In this document: piece after piece, positions 29,007 to 37,385 of the stretch
How positions within the stretch are numbered: the stretch's first letter is position 1
Layout: every line of letters starts with the position of its first letter
Source: Dyadobacter bucti
GTDB lineage: Bacteria; Bacteroidota; Bacteroidia; Cytophagales; Spirosomataceae
Reading direction: 5' to 3'
NCBI RefSeq assembly: GCF_005869225.1
Contig: NZ_SWFP01000001.1
Coordinates: 930,001-994,000 of the forward strand
Length of the DNA stretch: 64,000 nt
Notes under the pieces: model-generated
Database searches by the model: none
Seen by the model: the letters and a program-made list of their open reading frames with translations, nothing else
Told to the model about the DNA's origin: nothing
Program-made: the position numbers and the translations under genes

Positions 29007-30449
29007 ATGAAATTTAAACTCATATATCTGCTTCCGGTCATACTGATGATGTCCTGCGAAAGCAAACTCGACCTGACACCCGTCACCAACCTGACGAATG
29101 CGACCTATTACAAAACAGCCGCAGACGCCAAAGCTGCCCTGGGCGCATGCTACGCTGCCATCGGCAATCTCGATCCCTTCGCCGACCTGGTGACGACCGA
29201 CGATGCTATTCCGTTCCTCACCGGTGCTGCCGACAGGCCCCAGCTCTGGCGGTATGAGATCACGACGGCGAACTCATTCATTACGTACTATGCCGGCGGC
29301 TTTCGGGGTATCAACCGGTCGAACATTGTCATCGACAGACTGCCTTCGATCGATATGGACGAGTCTCTGAAGGCCCGCTACATTGCAGAAGCGCGTTTTT
29401 TAAGGGCTCTGCATTACTTCAACCTGGTGAGATGGTACGGGGGCGTACCGCTGGTCACTGCCGAAACGGCATCTCTCGAAGGGCTTGAAGTGGAAAAAGC
29501 TTCTGTCGAGGATGTTTACAAACTGATCATCGACGACCTGACCGCCGCGGAAAGTGTTCTTCCCGCTACCTATCCTGCCGCCGACGTTGGCCGGGCTACG
29601 AAAGGTGCCGCGATGGGGATGCTTGCCAAAGTGTATATAACGATAGCCGGTACCGACCGCCAATCCCCTTACTGGGCCCAGGCTGTTGCGAAGCTCAAAC
29701 AGGTGATCGACTCGGGAGTTTACGACCTGTACGCCAATTTTGCCGACGCATTTGCGCTTTCGGCCAGAGGCGGGAAGGAAAATGTATTTGAAGTCCAGTA
29801 CCTGACAGACGTCCGCGGGCACGGCCAGGGCAGAGGATACGGTGTAAGAGGTGCTCTCATATATCCCAGCGGCGGGAGCGGGATTGCACGCCCCACCAAA
29901 AGTTTGTTCGATCTCTATTCAGCGGAGGATGCAAGAAAAGCGGTTACCTTTCTGACCTCCTATACATACAACGGAGCCACCACTGAGCTGTCGATCACAA
30001 ATCCGGATTTTACAAAAGCAGTTTCTTTTCAAAAATTGTGGGATAAAACTGCGAAAACCAGTGGCGGCGAAGGAACCAGCATACCGATCCTTCGCTACTC
30101 GGACCTCTTGCTGCTCTATGCAGAAGCTTTAAATGAAGTCAACAACGGCCCAACTGCCGAAGCCTATGCCGCGTTGAACAAAGTACGGACGAGGTCAAAA
30201 CTTGCCGCACTCACCAATCTCACGTACCAGTCTTTCAGGGAAGCGGTCTGGCTGGAACGACGCCTGGAACTGACCTTCGAGAACCACCGCCGTTTCGATC
30301 TGTTGCGTACAGGAAAGCTCATTGAGGCAGTGAAAGCCGAGACGAGCTTTAACCGGAACCCGCAGATACAGCCATTCCACGTGCTGTTCCCATTCCCGCA
30401 ATCCGACACAGACGCCAATCCGAAACTGGTTCAAAATCAGGGCTATTAA
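29007..30449 (+). CDS. SusD/RagB-family lipoprotein, locus 1
   Basis: 480 residues; lipoprotein signal with VILMMSC (Cys17). SusD features: ATYYKTAADAKAALGACYAAIG, ARFLRALHYFNLVRWYGGVPLV, RYSDLLLLYAEALNEVNNGPTAEAYAALNKVRTRS and the terminal LERRLELTFENHRRFDLLRTGKL...QNQGY. Surface substrate-binding partner of the SusC at 25529-28996. Short gaps on both sides (10 and 23 bp) support one transcript. Confidence 0.95.
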   Translation: MKFKLIYLLPVILMMSCESKLDLTPVTNLTNATYYKTAADAKAALGACYAAIGNLDPFADLVTTDDAIPFLTGAADRPQLWRYEITTANSFITYYAGGFRGINRSNIVIDRLPSIDMDESLKARYIAEARFLRALHYFNLVRWYGGVPLVTAETASLEGLEVEKASVEDVYKLIIDDLTAAESVLPATYPAADVGRATKGAAMGMLAKVYITIAGTDRQSPYWAQAVAKLKQVIDSGVYDLYANFADAFALSARGGKENVFEVQYLTDVRGHGQGRGYGVRGALIYPSGGSGIARPTKSLFDLYSAEDARKAVTFLTSYTYNGATTELSITNPDFTKAVSFQKLWDKTAKTSGGEGTSIPILRYSDLLLLYAEALNEVNNGPTAEAYAALNKVRTRSKLAALTNLTYQSFREAVWLERRLELTFENHRRFDLLRTGKLIEAVKAETSFNRNPQIQPFHVLFPFPQSDTDANPKLVQNQGY

Positions 30450-30472
30450 CAGATCTGACCACAATATTATTT

Positions 30473-31768
30473 ATGAAAAACTGCTTGGTAATCTTATCGG
30501 TCTGCATGCTGGCGGCCGCATTCTCTGGAACGGGTTTTCCTGAACACAACGGGCTGGGCGGAGCTGCGAACATTCCCATCCGAAAAGTAGCCGCGGGTAA
30601 AATCATCCACCGCTTTCACGATACCTCTCCAATCAGCCCTTCGGGGAAATACATTGCTCTGTTCCGCATCCCTTTCGAAGACCATTATCCCAAGGCAGGT
30701 GATGTCGGAGAAGTGGTATTGATCGAGCTGGCGACTCGCAAAGAAACAGTTGTTGACCGTTCCTTCGGCTGGGAGATGCAGGTGGGCGCCAATGTACAAT
30801 GGGGCGCCACCGATCATGAATTGTTTTATAATCAGGTCGATATCAGCAACTGGAAGCCCTACACAGTGCGCTATGACCCGATCCGCAAAACTTCCCGGAA
30901 ATGGGAAGGTGCCACGTTTATGGTCACGCCCGACGGGAAACAGGCCGCAAGCCACAACATGGTCAACTCGGTGAATGCCCAGTCGGGCTACGGTGTGATC
31001 CTGCCTGAAAAATTCCGCAGCAAAAATTCCGGTGTCGTCAGCAATGACGGACTTTTCGTCACGAATGTATCAACCGGCAAAACCAGAATGATCGCCTCCA
31101 TCAAAAGGATTTTTGAGGAAGCCAAGCCGAAAATCGGGATCGACGATCCGGAAAACTACGAGATCTATACATTCAAAGCCATGTGGAACCCTGCCGGTTC
31201 ACGTTTGATGACGTGCCTGATCATCAAGCCCAAAGCAGGCGGGCCGCGCAAGGTAGCGCTCGTCACGATGAAACCGGACGGTACCGATATCCGCACGGCG
31301 ATCACGACGAAACAATATGCCAAAGGCGGGCATCACATGGCCTGGATGCCCGACGGCGACCATTTTTCCATGAACCTCGAAGTGGACAGCGACCGGAACG
31401 GTCTGGAACTCATCACAGCCAAATACGATGGATCGGAGCTTAAAACCGTCTTTTCTCCGGGTTCAGGCCACCCCAGTTTTCATCCCAAGGGTTTGCCGCT
31501 GATCATTACCGACGCCTACCGCCACGAAGTGAGCGTCACCAAAGACGACGGTATCGTGCCCATTCGGCTGATGAATGTCAAAACCGGAAAAGAAACCATC
31601 ATCGCAAAAGTGAGGGTGCCTGATGTAAAAGATAACTCTTTCCGCATGGATGCCCACCCCACCTGGGACCGGACCGGCAGATATGTAATTTTCAATGGCT
31701 ATGACGACAACAGCAGAGGCGTGTACATCGCCGACCTGAAAAAGATAATCGAAGAACTCAAACCTTAA
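30473..31768 (+). CDS. Secreted TolB/PD40-like beta-propeller protein
   Basis: 431 residues with a Sec signal (1-18 or so, CMLAAAFSG). The body is made of PD40/WD40-like blades; visible blade signatures include ISPSGKYIALFR, VTPDGKQAA, WNPAGSRLMT, WMPDGDHFSMNLEVD, FHPKGLPLIITD and HPTWDRTGRYVIFNGYDDNSRGVYIADL. His-rich turns (GGHHMAWMP, SGHPSFHP, DAHPTW) recall metal- or substrate-binding propellers such as PL22 oligogalacturonate lyases, but the key residues cannot be matched confidently. It lies between SusD and the two-FAD-domain oxidoreductase, so it probably handles the imported substrate in the periplasm, as an enzyme or binding protein. Confidence 0.75.
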   Translation: MKNCLVILSVCMLAAAFSGTGFPEHNGLGGAANIPIRKVAAGKIIHRFHDTSPISPSGKYIALFRIPFEDHYPKAGDVGEVVLIELATRKETVVDRSFGWEMQVGANVQWGATDHELFYNQVDISNWKPYTVRYDPIRKTSRKWEGATFMVTPDGKQAASHNMVNSVNAQSGYGVILPEKFRSKNSGVVSNDGLFVTNVSTGKTRMIASIKRIFEEAKPKIGIDDPENYEIYTFKAMWNPAGSRLMTCLIIKPKAGGPRKVALVTMKPDGTDIRTAITTKQYAKGGHHMAWMPDGDHFSMNLEVDSDRNGLELITAKYDGSELKTVFSPGSGHPSFHPKGLPLIITDAYRHEVSVTKDDGIVPIRLMNVKTGKETIIAKVRVPDVKDNSFRMDAHPTWDRTGRYVIFNGYDDNSRGVYIADLKKIIEELKP

Positions 31769-31799
31769 CCACTTGTCTTCAGGCAAGTAAAAAAATATC

Positions 31800-34700
31800 A
31801 TGGACAGGCGTAAATTTTTGCATTTGACCTTACCCGCCACAGGAGCGGTGTTTCTCACCAATTCCATGACGAACGGGCAGGCCATGGCCGAGATCGGCCA
31901 GCAGTTCGATGGCAGGAATGCGGTCGGGAATTACGATATGGTGATCAACGGCGCGGGGCTTTCGGGCTACTTTGCAGCATTGCACGCTTCCTCGACAGGA
32001 AAAAAAGTACTGCTCGTGGAAAAACGGTCGAGCCCGGGTTTCGAACTGGCTGCAAAAAGCCGGCTCTGGCTCAATGCACAGGGATTCGATACGCTCCGGC
32101 CGGAATTGCAGGACCTGTTGCTCCCTGAGCAGGAACTTCCCGAAATCAAGAATACAAAAGGTTCAGGAAAAGGAAAAAGCCGTCTCGGCGATCATATCGC
32201 ACTTTTCAAAGGCAGTATCCGGAAAGGAATGGTACGTAACCTGCTGCTGGGAAAAGTAGATATCCTGCTGATGACCGATGCCTGTGGTTTGTTTGAGCAC
32301 AAAGGTCAGGTAAGCGGTGTATTACTGGCCACCAAACAGGGGGTATTTGCAGTTCCCTGTAAAAGTTTCGTTGACGCCTCCGACCAGCTTTTGTTCAGCC
32401 GAAGACTTGCCGGCCAGTCACTGCAAGTGCAAAAAGCAGGCTTTGTTGTAGAAGTTAATAAAGTAAACAAACCTGCATTCAAAGAAATTAAAACCGACGC
32501 TTCGTTTGGACTGCTAGGAGACAAACTCACAATCTACCCCGGCAAGCTTTCCGACGATCAGGCATTTCTGGCATTCGAATTCCCCGTAGGTTCCGACAAA
32601 CTCGAAGAAGCGGAGCATAAGGCCCGCCAGATCGCAACGCAGCTCGGTACCAAAATCAAAACACTCGGCACAGGCTTCGCGACCGCGCAGATACAACAGT
32701 ATGCGCTCGAAACATCCCTGACGATGGCCGAAAACAAGGTCCCCGCCACCTCCCTGAACGGCCACTACCTTCTGAACAGCACTTCACAGGAGCTTTCAGC
32801 CGCATCGCTGCTGTCCCTGGAGAAAAAAGCACAGGAACTAATAGACCGCATCAAGATCCCGGCCCAAACAGGCGCGCCGCAAAACCTTATTCTTCCCGGC
32901 AAAAAACTGGATATCAAAAAGGTGAAGTTCGAAGATGTCGACGAGCCTGGTTTCAATGTTCCCCTGCAGGCCGTACATCTCGACTGGACTGATGCGGTCG
33001 TTGCCAAACGGCAGACGCAGGTGCTCGTCGCGGGCGGAGGTACAGCCGGGGCACTGGCAGCCGCCGGATCGGTAGACAAAGGCGCAGACACTATCGTAGT
33101 CGATTATTTCAATGACCTGGGAGGTACCAAAACGATGGGCGGCGTAATGGGTTACTACCACGGTGTCAAGGACAATGTCTTTTTTAAAAAACAAAATGAC
33201 GAAGCGGAAAGGCTAGCTCTTGAAGCCGGTATGAACAAAAAGATCGGACGGCAAATTTACCATCTCCGGTCTGTTCTGGACAAAGGCGGCCAATTCATTT
33301 CATCGGCCATACTATGCCAGGCAATAACCCGTGATAATACCGTAAACGGCGTGGTAATATGCCGCAACGGGCAGCTCGAACTGGTACTGGCCGACATTAC
33401 CATAGACGCCACCGGCGACGGCGATGTAGCTGCCATGGCAGGCGCGAGCTTCCAGATCGGCGATTCCAGGATCGGGTTTACACAAAATTACAGCCAGTGG
33501 GATATCGCCGGCTCAGGCAAACTCCCCTCGGCGACCAACCGGGACTATGACATTCTCGATAACAGAAAAGTCTCCGAACAGCAGCGCGGAATTTTCATAT
33601 CACATTACGAGGCACATTGCTATGACTTCCACCCTTTCATGACGGTCAGGGAATCGCGTCGCATCGACGGTGTTTATAACATTGACCTGATCGACTGTGT
33701 GGAAAAAAGGCATTTCGAAGATGTGCTCGCGCTGGCCAGCAGTGACTTCGACCCACACAACGTCGCGTCGTCCGAGTACAGCAAGTGCGGGTTTCTTTTA
33801 CCTCATTCCAATGATATTACCGTCGAAATCCCCTACCGGTGTATCGTTCCCAAAAAGCTTGACGGCCTACTGATATCCGGGCGCGGATTCGGGCAAAGCC
33901 GCAATGCCCTGCAATTCACACGGATGACCGCCGACCTGCTCGTCCTCGGATACCTGACCGGCCAGATCGCGGCGGATATTGCCTGGAAAAAGGTGCGTCC
34001 GAGAGATTACAATGTCAGCACGTTACAAAAAGAGTGGGTTTCCCTGAATTATCTTCCTGCGGAATATGTGCGCAAAAAACCGGGTGACCTCCGGGCTGAC
34101 CCCGCAGAAATAAAACGCCGCGTGAGTCAACTGGAGTCGGGAGCCCCCGAATATCTCTATGAATGCAGCCGGGTGGAAAGATCGCTGATCCTGCCGCTGA
34201 TCAGCGAACGTTTTGAAAAAACCGACCGCCAGGACGGGAAGCTGCTGCTTGCCAAAATGCTGGCATGGTTCGGGGATGGTGGCGGTAACGCGCTGATCGG
34301 CGCGGAACTCGTAAACCTTTTCGGGCTGGAACAGGAAGATGGGTATCCCAAAGGTTATATCGATGATTATGACAATATCCGTGGCCGGCCGAAAAACAAG
34401 CTGGAAGGGCTTTTCTGGAAGATCAATCAGAACATTGCGTTACTGGGTATGTCGGGCAAAGGTTCCGAAACGGAGACCGTCCGGTATATCCTCGAAAAAA
34501 CCGACTCAGGAGGGGGAATGGTACCGCGTACCAACGATTATTACAATGAGCGCATCGATATCAAGATCGTGCCTTTTCACAACCGTATCCTGAGCCTGGC
34601 TATGTACGCCGAGCGCATTCCCGATCCATCGCTGATCAGCGGGTTCGAGAACCTGCTGAAAGACACAAATATCGGCGGGTATGTGACCTCCGAGATTGAC

Positions 34701-34964
34701 AAAGTGCGATGGAAAGTATATGGCGGATCTCTGGAAATAAGCATTGCCGCAGCCATGGCGCGTTGTGGAAGCCGGAAGGGATTTGAACTTCTGCATGCAT
34801 ATCTCAACGATCTGCATTATAATTACAAATCATTCGCGCTGAGCGAGCTGAAGGAACTGACCGGGAAGGACTGGGGCTATAAACCCCAGAGCTGGCAGAA
34901 ACATCTGGCAGGACTTTCCTACCCGCAGCCGGCCAGGGCATTGAAAAAAGAGATCGAGATTTAA
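31800..34964 (+). CDS. Tat-exported flavoprotein with two FAD-binding domains
   Basis: 1054 residues with a twin-arginine start (DRRKFLHLTL). Two Rossmann FAD motifs are present: GAGLSG at 51-56, followed by a glutamate-ending strand (VLLVEKR), and GGGTAG at ~412-417 within VLVAGGGTAG. The second half has the FAD_oxidored (PF12831-like) pattern: DLGGTKTMGG, IDATGDGDVAAMAGASF (~533-550) and LLISGRGFGQSRNA. The first half is degenerate after its Rossmann motif and lacks a clear ATG-D motif, so it may be a pseudo-domain or bind a second cofactor. The last ~280 residues are helical and HEAT-like. Seven bp later comes the FMN_bind-like gene. Likely a periplasmic oxidoreductase acting on the imported substrate; the substrate is unknown. 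Confidence 0.85.
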   Translation: MDRRKFLHLTLPATGAVFLTNSMTNGQAMAEIGQQFDGRNAVGNYDMVINGAGLSGYFAALHASSTGKKVLLVEKRSSPGFELAAKSRLWLNAQGFDTLRPELQDLLLPEQELPEIKNTKGSGKGKSRLGDHIALFKGSIRKGMVRNLLLGKVDILLMTDACGLFEHKGQVSGVLLATKQGVFAVPCKSFVDASDQLLFSRRLAGQSLQVQKAGFVVEVNKVNKPAFKEIKTDASFGLLGDKLTIYPGKLSDDQAFLAFEFPVGSDKLEEAEHKARQIATQLGTKIKTLGTGFATAQIQQYALETSLTMAENKVPATSLNGHYLLNSTSQELSAASLLSLEKKAQELIDRIKIPAQTGAPQNLILPGKKLDIKKVKFEDVDEPGFNVPLQAVHLDWTDAVVAKRQTQVLVAGGGTAGALAAAGSVDKGADTIVVDYFNDLGGTKTMGGVMGYYHGVKDNVFFKKQNDEAERLALEAGMNKKIGRQIYHLRSVLDKGGQFISSAILCQAITRDNTVNGVVICRNGQLELVLADITIDATGDGDVAAMAGASFQIGDSRIGFTQNYSQWDIAGSGKLPSATNRDYDILDNRKVSEQQRGIFISHYEAHCYDFHPFMTVRESRRIDGVYNIDLIDCVEKRHFEDVLALASSDFDPHNVASSEYSKCGFLLPHSNDITVEIPYRCIVPKKLDGLLISGRGFGQSRNALQFTRMTADLLVLGYLTGQIAADIAWKKVRPRDYNVSTLQKEWVSLNYLPAEYVRKKPGDLRADPAEIKRRVSQLESGAPEYLYECSRVERSLILPLISERFEKTDRQDGKLLLAKMLAWFGDGGGNALIGAELVNLFGLEQEDGYPKGYIDDYDNIRGRPKNKLEGLFWKINQNIALLGMSGKGSETETVRYILEKTDSGGGMVPRTNDYYNERIDIKIVPFHNRILSLAMYAERIPDPSLISGFENLLKDTNIGGYVTSEIDKVRWKVYGGSLEISIAAAMARCGSRKGFELLHAYLNDLHYNYKSFALSELKELTGKDWGYKPQSWQKHLAGLSYPQPARALKKEIEI

Positions 34965-34970
34965 GCGCCC

Positions 34971-36071
34971 ATGCCTGGAATACGCCTGATACTGCTGTTT
35001 TTGTCACTTTCCGCAACATGGTCCTTTGGGCAGGTTGCGGAAAGGACCTATTACCGGAGCCCGGAGCTGGAACAACTGACATTGCGGACGGAGGGTCTTT
35101 TATTGAATATCAATGATGACCATTCGGAACCCGTCGCCGTTCTGGAATACACCAGTCCCGACGGCATTATTTACTGGTACCGGCGTATTGCCACCGAGGT
35201 TTGCCTCACCGGCGACTGCCGCCCGATCGATGTAGGTATTTACTGGGATTTTACCGGAGACTTTGCCGGTCTTGAGGTTTTCAAGGAGCCGCTGACCAAA
35301 ACCGATCACAGCGACTTCACGACCTGGGACTACCGTAAACTGATGTCGATCCTGAAAGACGACTGGTCGCCGTTGCGGGAATACACCCTGAGCGAGCTGG
35401 TGGACGAAAAATCCGAAGACGGTGTTGACGCGGTGTCGGGGGCAACAAAGCATGAGATCGCGGAGGCGGCTGTGGAAAAGGCAGTTTATACTACGCACAC
35501 CCTCTGGCATCTGATCCATGTGGGAGAAAAAGAGCAGCTGGCGAAGCTGACCGCTCTGCGACTGACGCAAAACCAGCAACTTGAAAAAACGTTGCAGGCC
35601 AATCGCGCAAAATCCCTGCCGTTCCTCCTCGACATGTTCGGGCAAGGGAACATTCCGCAGAACAGCTTCACGGAATCCATCGTACTGGACGGCCTCGCCG
35701 GTTCCGCCGACCCGACCCTGCGGGCTGTGGCGCTGAATGCACTGCACCGGCTGGACCTGACTGCACGCGGATTGCAGGATCGGCTGGCAGCTGTTTACAA
35801 TGCCAAAACAATACCGGAAAGGGTGGAGATCCTCACCCGGCTAAAACCAGTCACCGAATTGTCGAAGCAATGGTATGACACCCTTTCCGGCGATCTGGAC
35901 GCGGACAATCCCTGGATGGCCGTCAAGATTATCGGCACATTGAAAAACAGCAGCCGACAATCACCGAAGGTTGTTGAAACCGTCAGAAAATTATCCCAAA
36001 GTGAAATACCGGTTGTCCGGAAGGCAGTGAAAGAATTTGAAATGACCCAAAACTTACCAAACAAACGATGA
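34971..36071 (+). CDS. Secreted FMN_bind-like protein with ApbE flavinylation motif, copy A
   Basis: 366 residues, Sec signal (1-20, ends WSFG). Residues ~85-180 resemble an FMN-binding domain of the NqrC/RnfG type, with GDFAGLEV, EPLTKTDHSDF and D153-A-V-S-G-A-T159, which fits the DxxSGAT consensus whose Thr is linked to FMN by ApbE. A C78-x4-C83 pair precedes it, and HTLWH follows (176-180). The rest (~190-366) is helical, HEAT-like. The paralogue at 57316-58410 keeps all these elements, including both cysteines. It overlaps the next gene by 4 bp and follows the FAD protein by 7 bp. Likely role: covalently flavinylated electron carrier in the periplasm for the FAD enzyme. No apbE gene lies in the window, so flavinylation is inferred. 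Confidence 0.75.
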   Translation: MPGIRLILLFLSLSATWSFGQVAERTYYRSPELEQLTLRTEGLLLNINDDHSEPVAVLEYTSPDGIIYWYRRIATEVCLTGDCRPIDVGIYWDFTGDFAGLEVFKEPLTKTDHSDFTTWDYRKLMSILKDDWSPLREYTLSELVDEKSEDGVDAVSGATKHEIAEAAVEKAVYTTHTLWHLIHVGEKEQLAKLTALRLTQNQQLEKTLQANRAKSLPFLLDMFGQGNIPQNSFTESIVLDGLAGSADPTLRAVALNALHRLDLTARGLQDRLAAVYNAKTIPERVEILTRLKPVTELSKQWYDTLSGDLDADNPWMAVKIIGTLKNSSRQSPKVVETVRKLSQSEIPVVRKAVKEFEMTQNLPNKR

Positions 36072-37333
36072 ACCGACGCGCATTTTTAAAAGATACACCC
36101 CTGCTGATGGGCCTGGTACTGGGTGCCATGGAAAGTGTCGAAGCCGCCCCGGTCAAAGTGATCATTTTACGATCTTCCTGGCAGACGGTGAATATCGGGG
36201 ACATTGGCCACACACCGGGCGTACTGACGCTTTTGGAAAAACATATCCCCAAGGCCGAGGTACGGCTGTGGCCCTCGGATGTAGGCGATGGCGTGGAAGA
36301 AATGCTGGCTAAAAGATTTCCCAATGTAAAAATCCTTCAAACAGAAGAAGACCGTCAGAAAGCCCTGAAAGAAGGTGACTTTATGCTGCACGGATCGGGA
36401 CCTTCACTAGTAGCACGCAAAGATCTGGACGTCTGGCGGAAAGAAACCGGCAAACCTTACGGCATTTATGGCATCACATTTCCGGGCAGTTATGTATTTC
36501 AGGATCAAGCCGCGAAGTTCAACCCGCTGGATATTGAGATCATGAACCAGGCCAGTTTCTGCTACTTCCGCGACTCGGTTTCGTATGAATTTGCCAAAGC
36601 CAACGGACTTACCTGCAAGGTCACAGGATTTTCTCCGGACGGCGCATTCGCGGTAGACCTCCGGAACGACGCTCCCGCCATCGCATTTTTGGAAGAGCAC
36701 AACCTGAAAGAGGGCGAGTTTGTGTGCGTAATCCCGCAATACCGTTTCTCGCCCTGGTGGGAACTCAAAAGCAAGAACCGGGCAGTCGACAAAGCCAAAG
36801 AAGCCTATAACGATAAAATGAAGGAGCAGGACAACAAGCCGATCCGCGACGCGATTATCGCAGTAGTGCGGCAGACGTCCAAAAAGGTACTGATTGTCCC
36901 CGAAAACGAAACACAGGTACGGATCGGAAAGGAAATGCTGTATGACCCGCTGCCGGATGATGTGAAAGAGAAAGTGGTTTGGCGCAGCACCTACTGGCTC
37001 ACCGACGAGGCCATTAGTACGTACATCCGTTCGGCGGGACTTTTTGGTATTGAAATGCATTCTCCGATCATGTGCGTCGCCAATGGGATACCGGCCATTG
37101 TCTGCCGGTTTAAGGAACAGACCAGCAAGGGTTTTATGTGGCGGGATGTTGGTCTGGGTGAGTGGCTTTTTGACCTGGACACGCCCGAAGATGTGGCCCG
37201 TATCACGCCGGCGGTGCTTGATATGATCGAGAATCCCGTAAAGTCGCGTGCAAAGGTTAAAAAGGCAAAGAAGCTCGTCGACCGGCTGTTTAAGAAAACG
37301 ATGGGTGTTTTGAAAAAAGACATATATGCCTGA
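36068..37333 (+). CDS. Tat-signal polysaccharide pyruvyl transferase-like protein, copy A
   Basis: 421 residues. N-terminus NRRAFLKD is a canonical twin-arginine motif, followed by a hydrophobic stretch and a possible cleavage at VEAA. The body matches the polysaccharide pyruvyl transferase family (GT-B-like): NIGDIGHTPGVLTLLEKH near residue 43, LHGSGPS near 100, and EMHSPIMCVANGIPAIV near 325. Classical members use PEP in the cytosol to pyruvylate glycans. An exported member would lack PEP, so another activity (glycan modification or binding) may apply. Its start overlaps the FMN_bind-like gene by 4 bp. Fifty-two bp later lies a close paralogue. Confidence 0.82.
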   Translation: MNRRAFLKDTPLLMGLVLGAMESVEAAPVKVIILRSSWQTVNIGDIGHTPGVLTLLEKHIPKAEVRLWPSDVGDGVEEMLAKRFPNVKILQTEEDRQKALKEGDFMLHGSGPSLVARKDLDVWRKETGKPYGIYGITFPGSYVFQDQAAKFNPLDIEIMNQASFCYFRDSVSYEFAKANGLTCKVTGFSPDGAFAVDLRNDAPAIAFLEEHNLKEGEFVCVIPQYRFSPWWELKSKNRAVDKAKEAYNDKMKEQDNKPIRDAIIAVVRQTSKKVLIVPENETQVRIGKEMLYDPLPDDVKEKVVWRSTYWLTDEAISTYIRSAGLFGIEMHSPIMCVANGIPAIVCRFKEQTSKGFMWRDVGLGEWLFDLDTPEDVARITPAVLDMIENPVKSRAKVKKAKKLVDRLFKKTMGVLKKDIYA

Positions 37334-37385
37334 TCTGAACGGGCTCAAAAGCAATTGAAAATTTTGTTCAAAAACCAAAAACATC

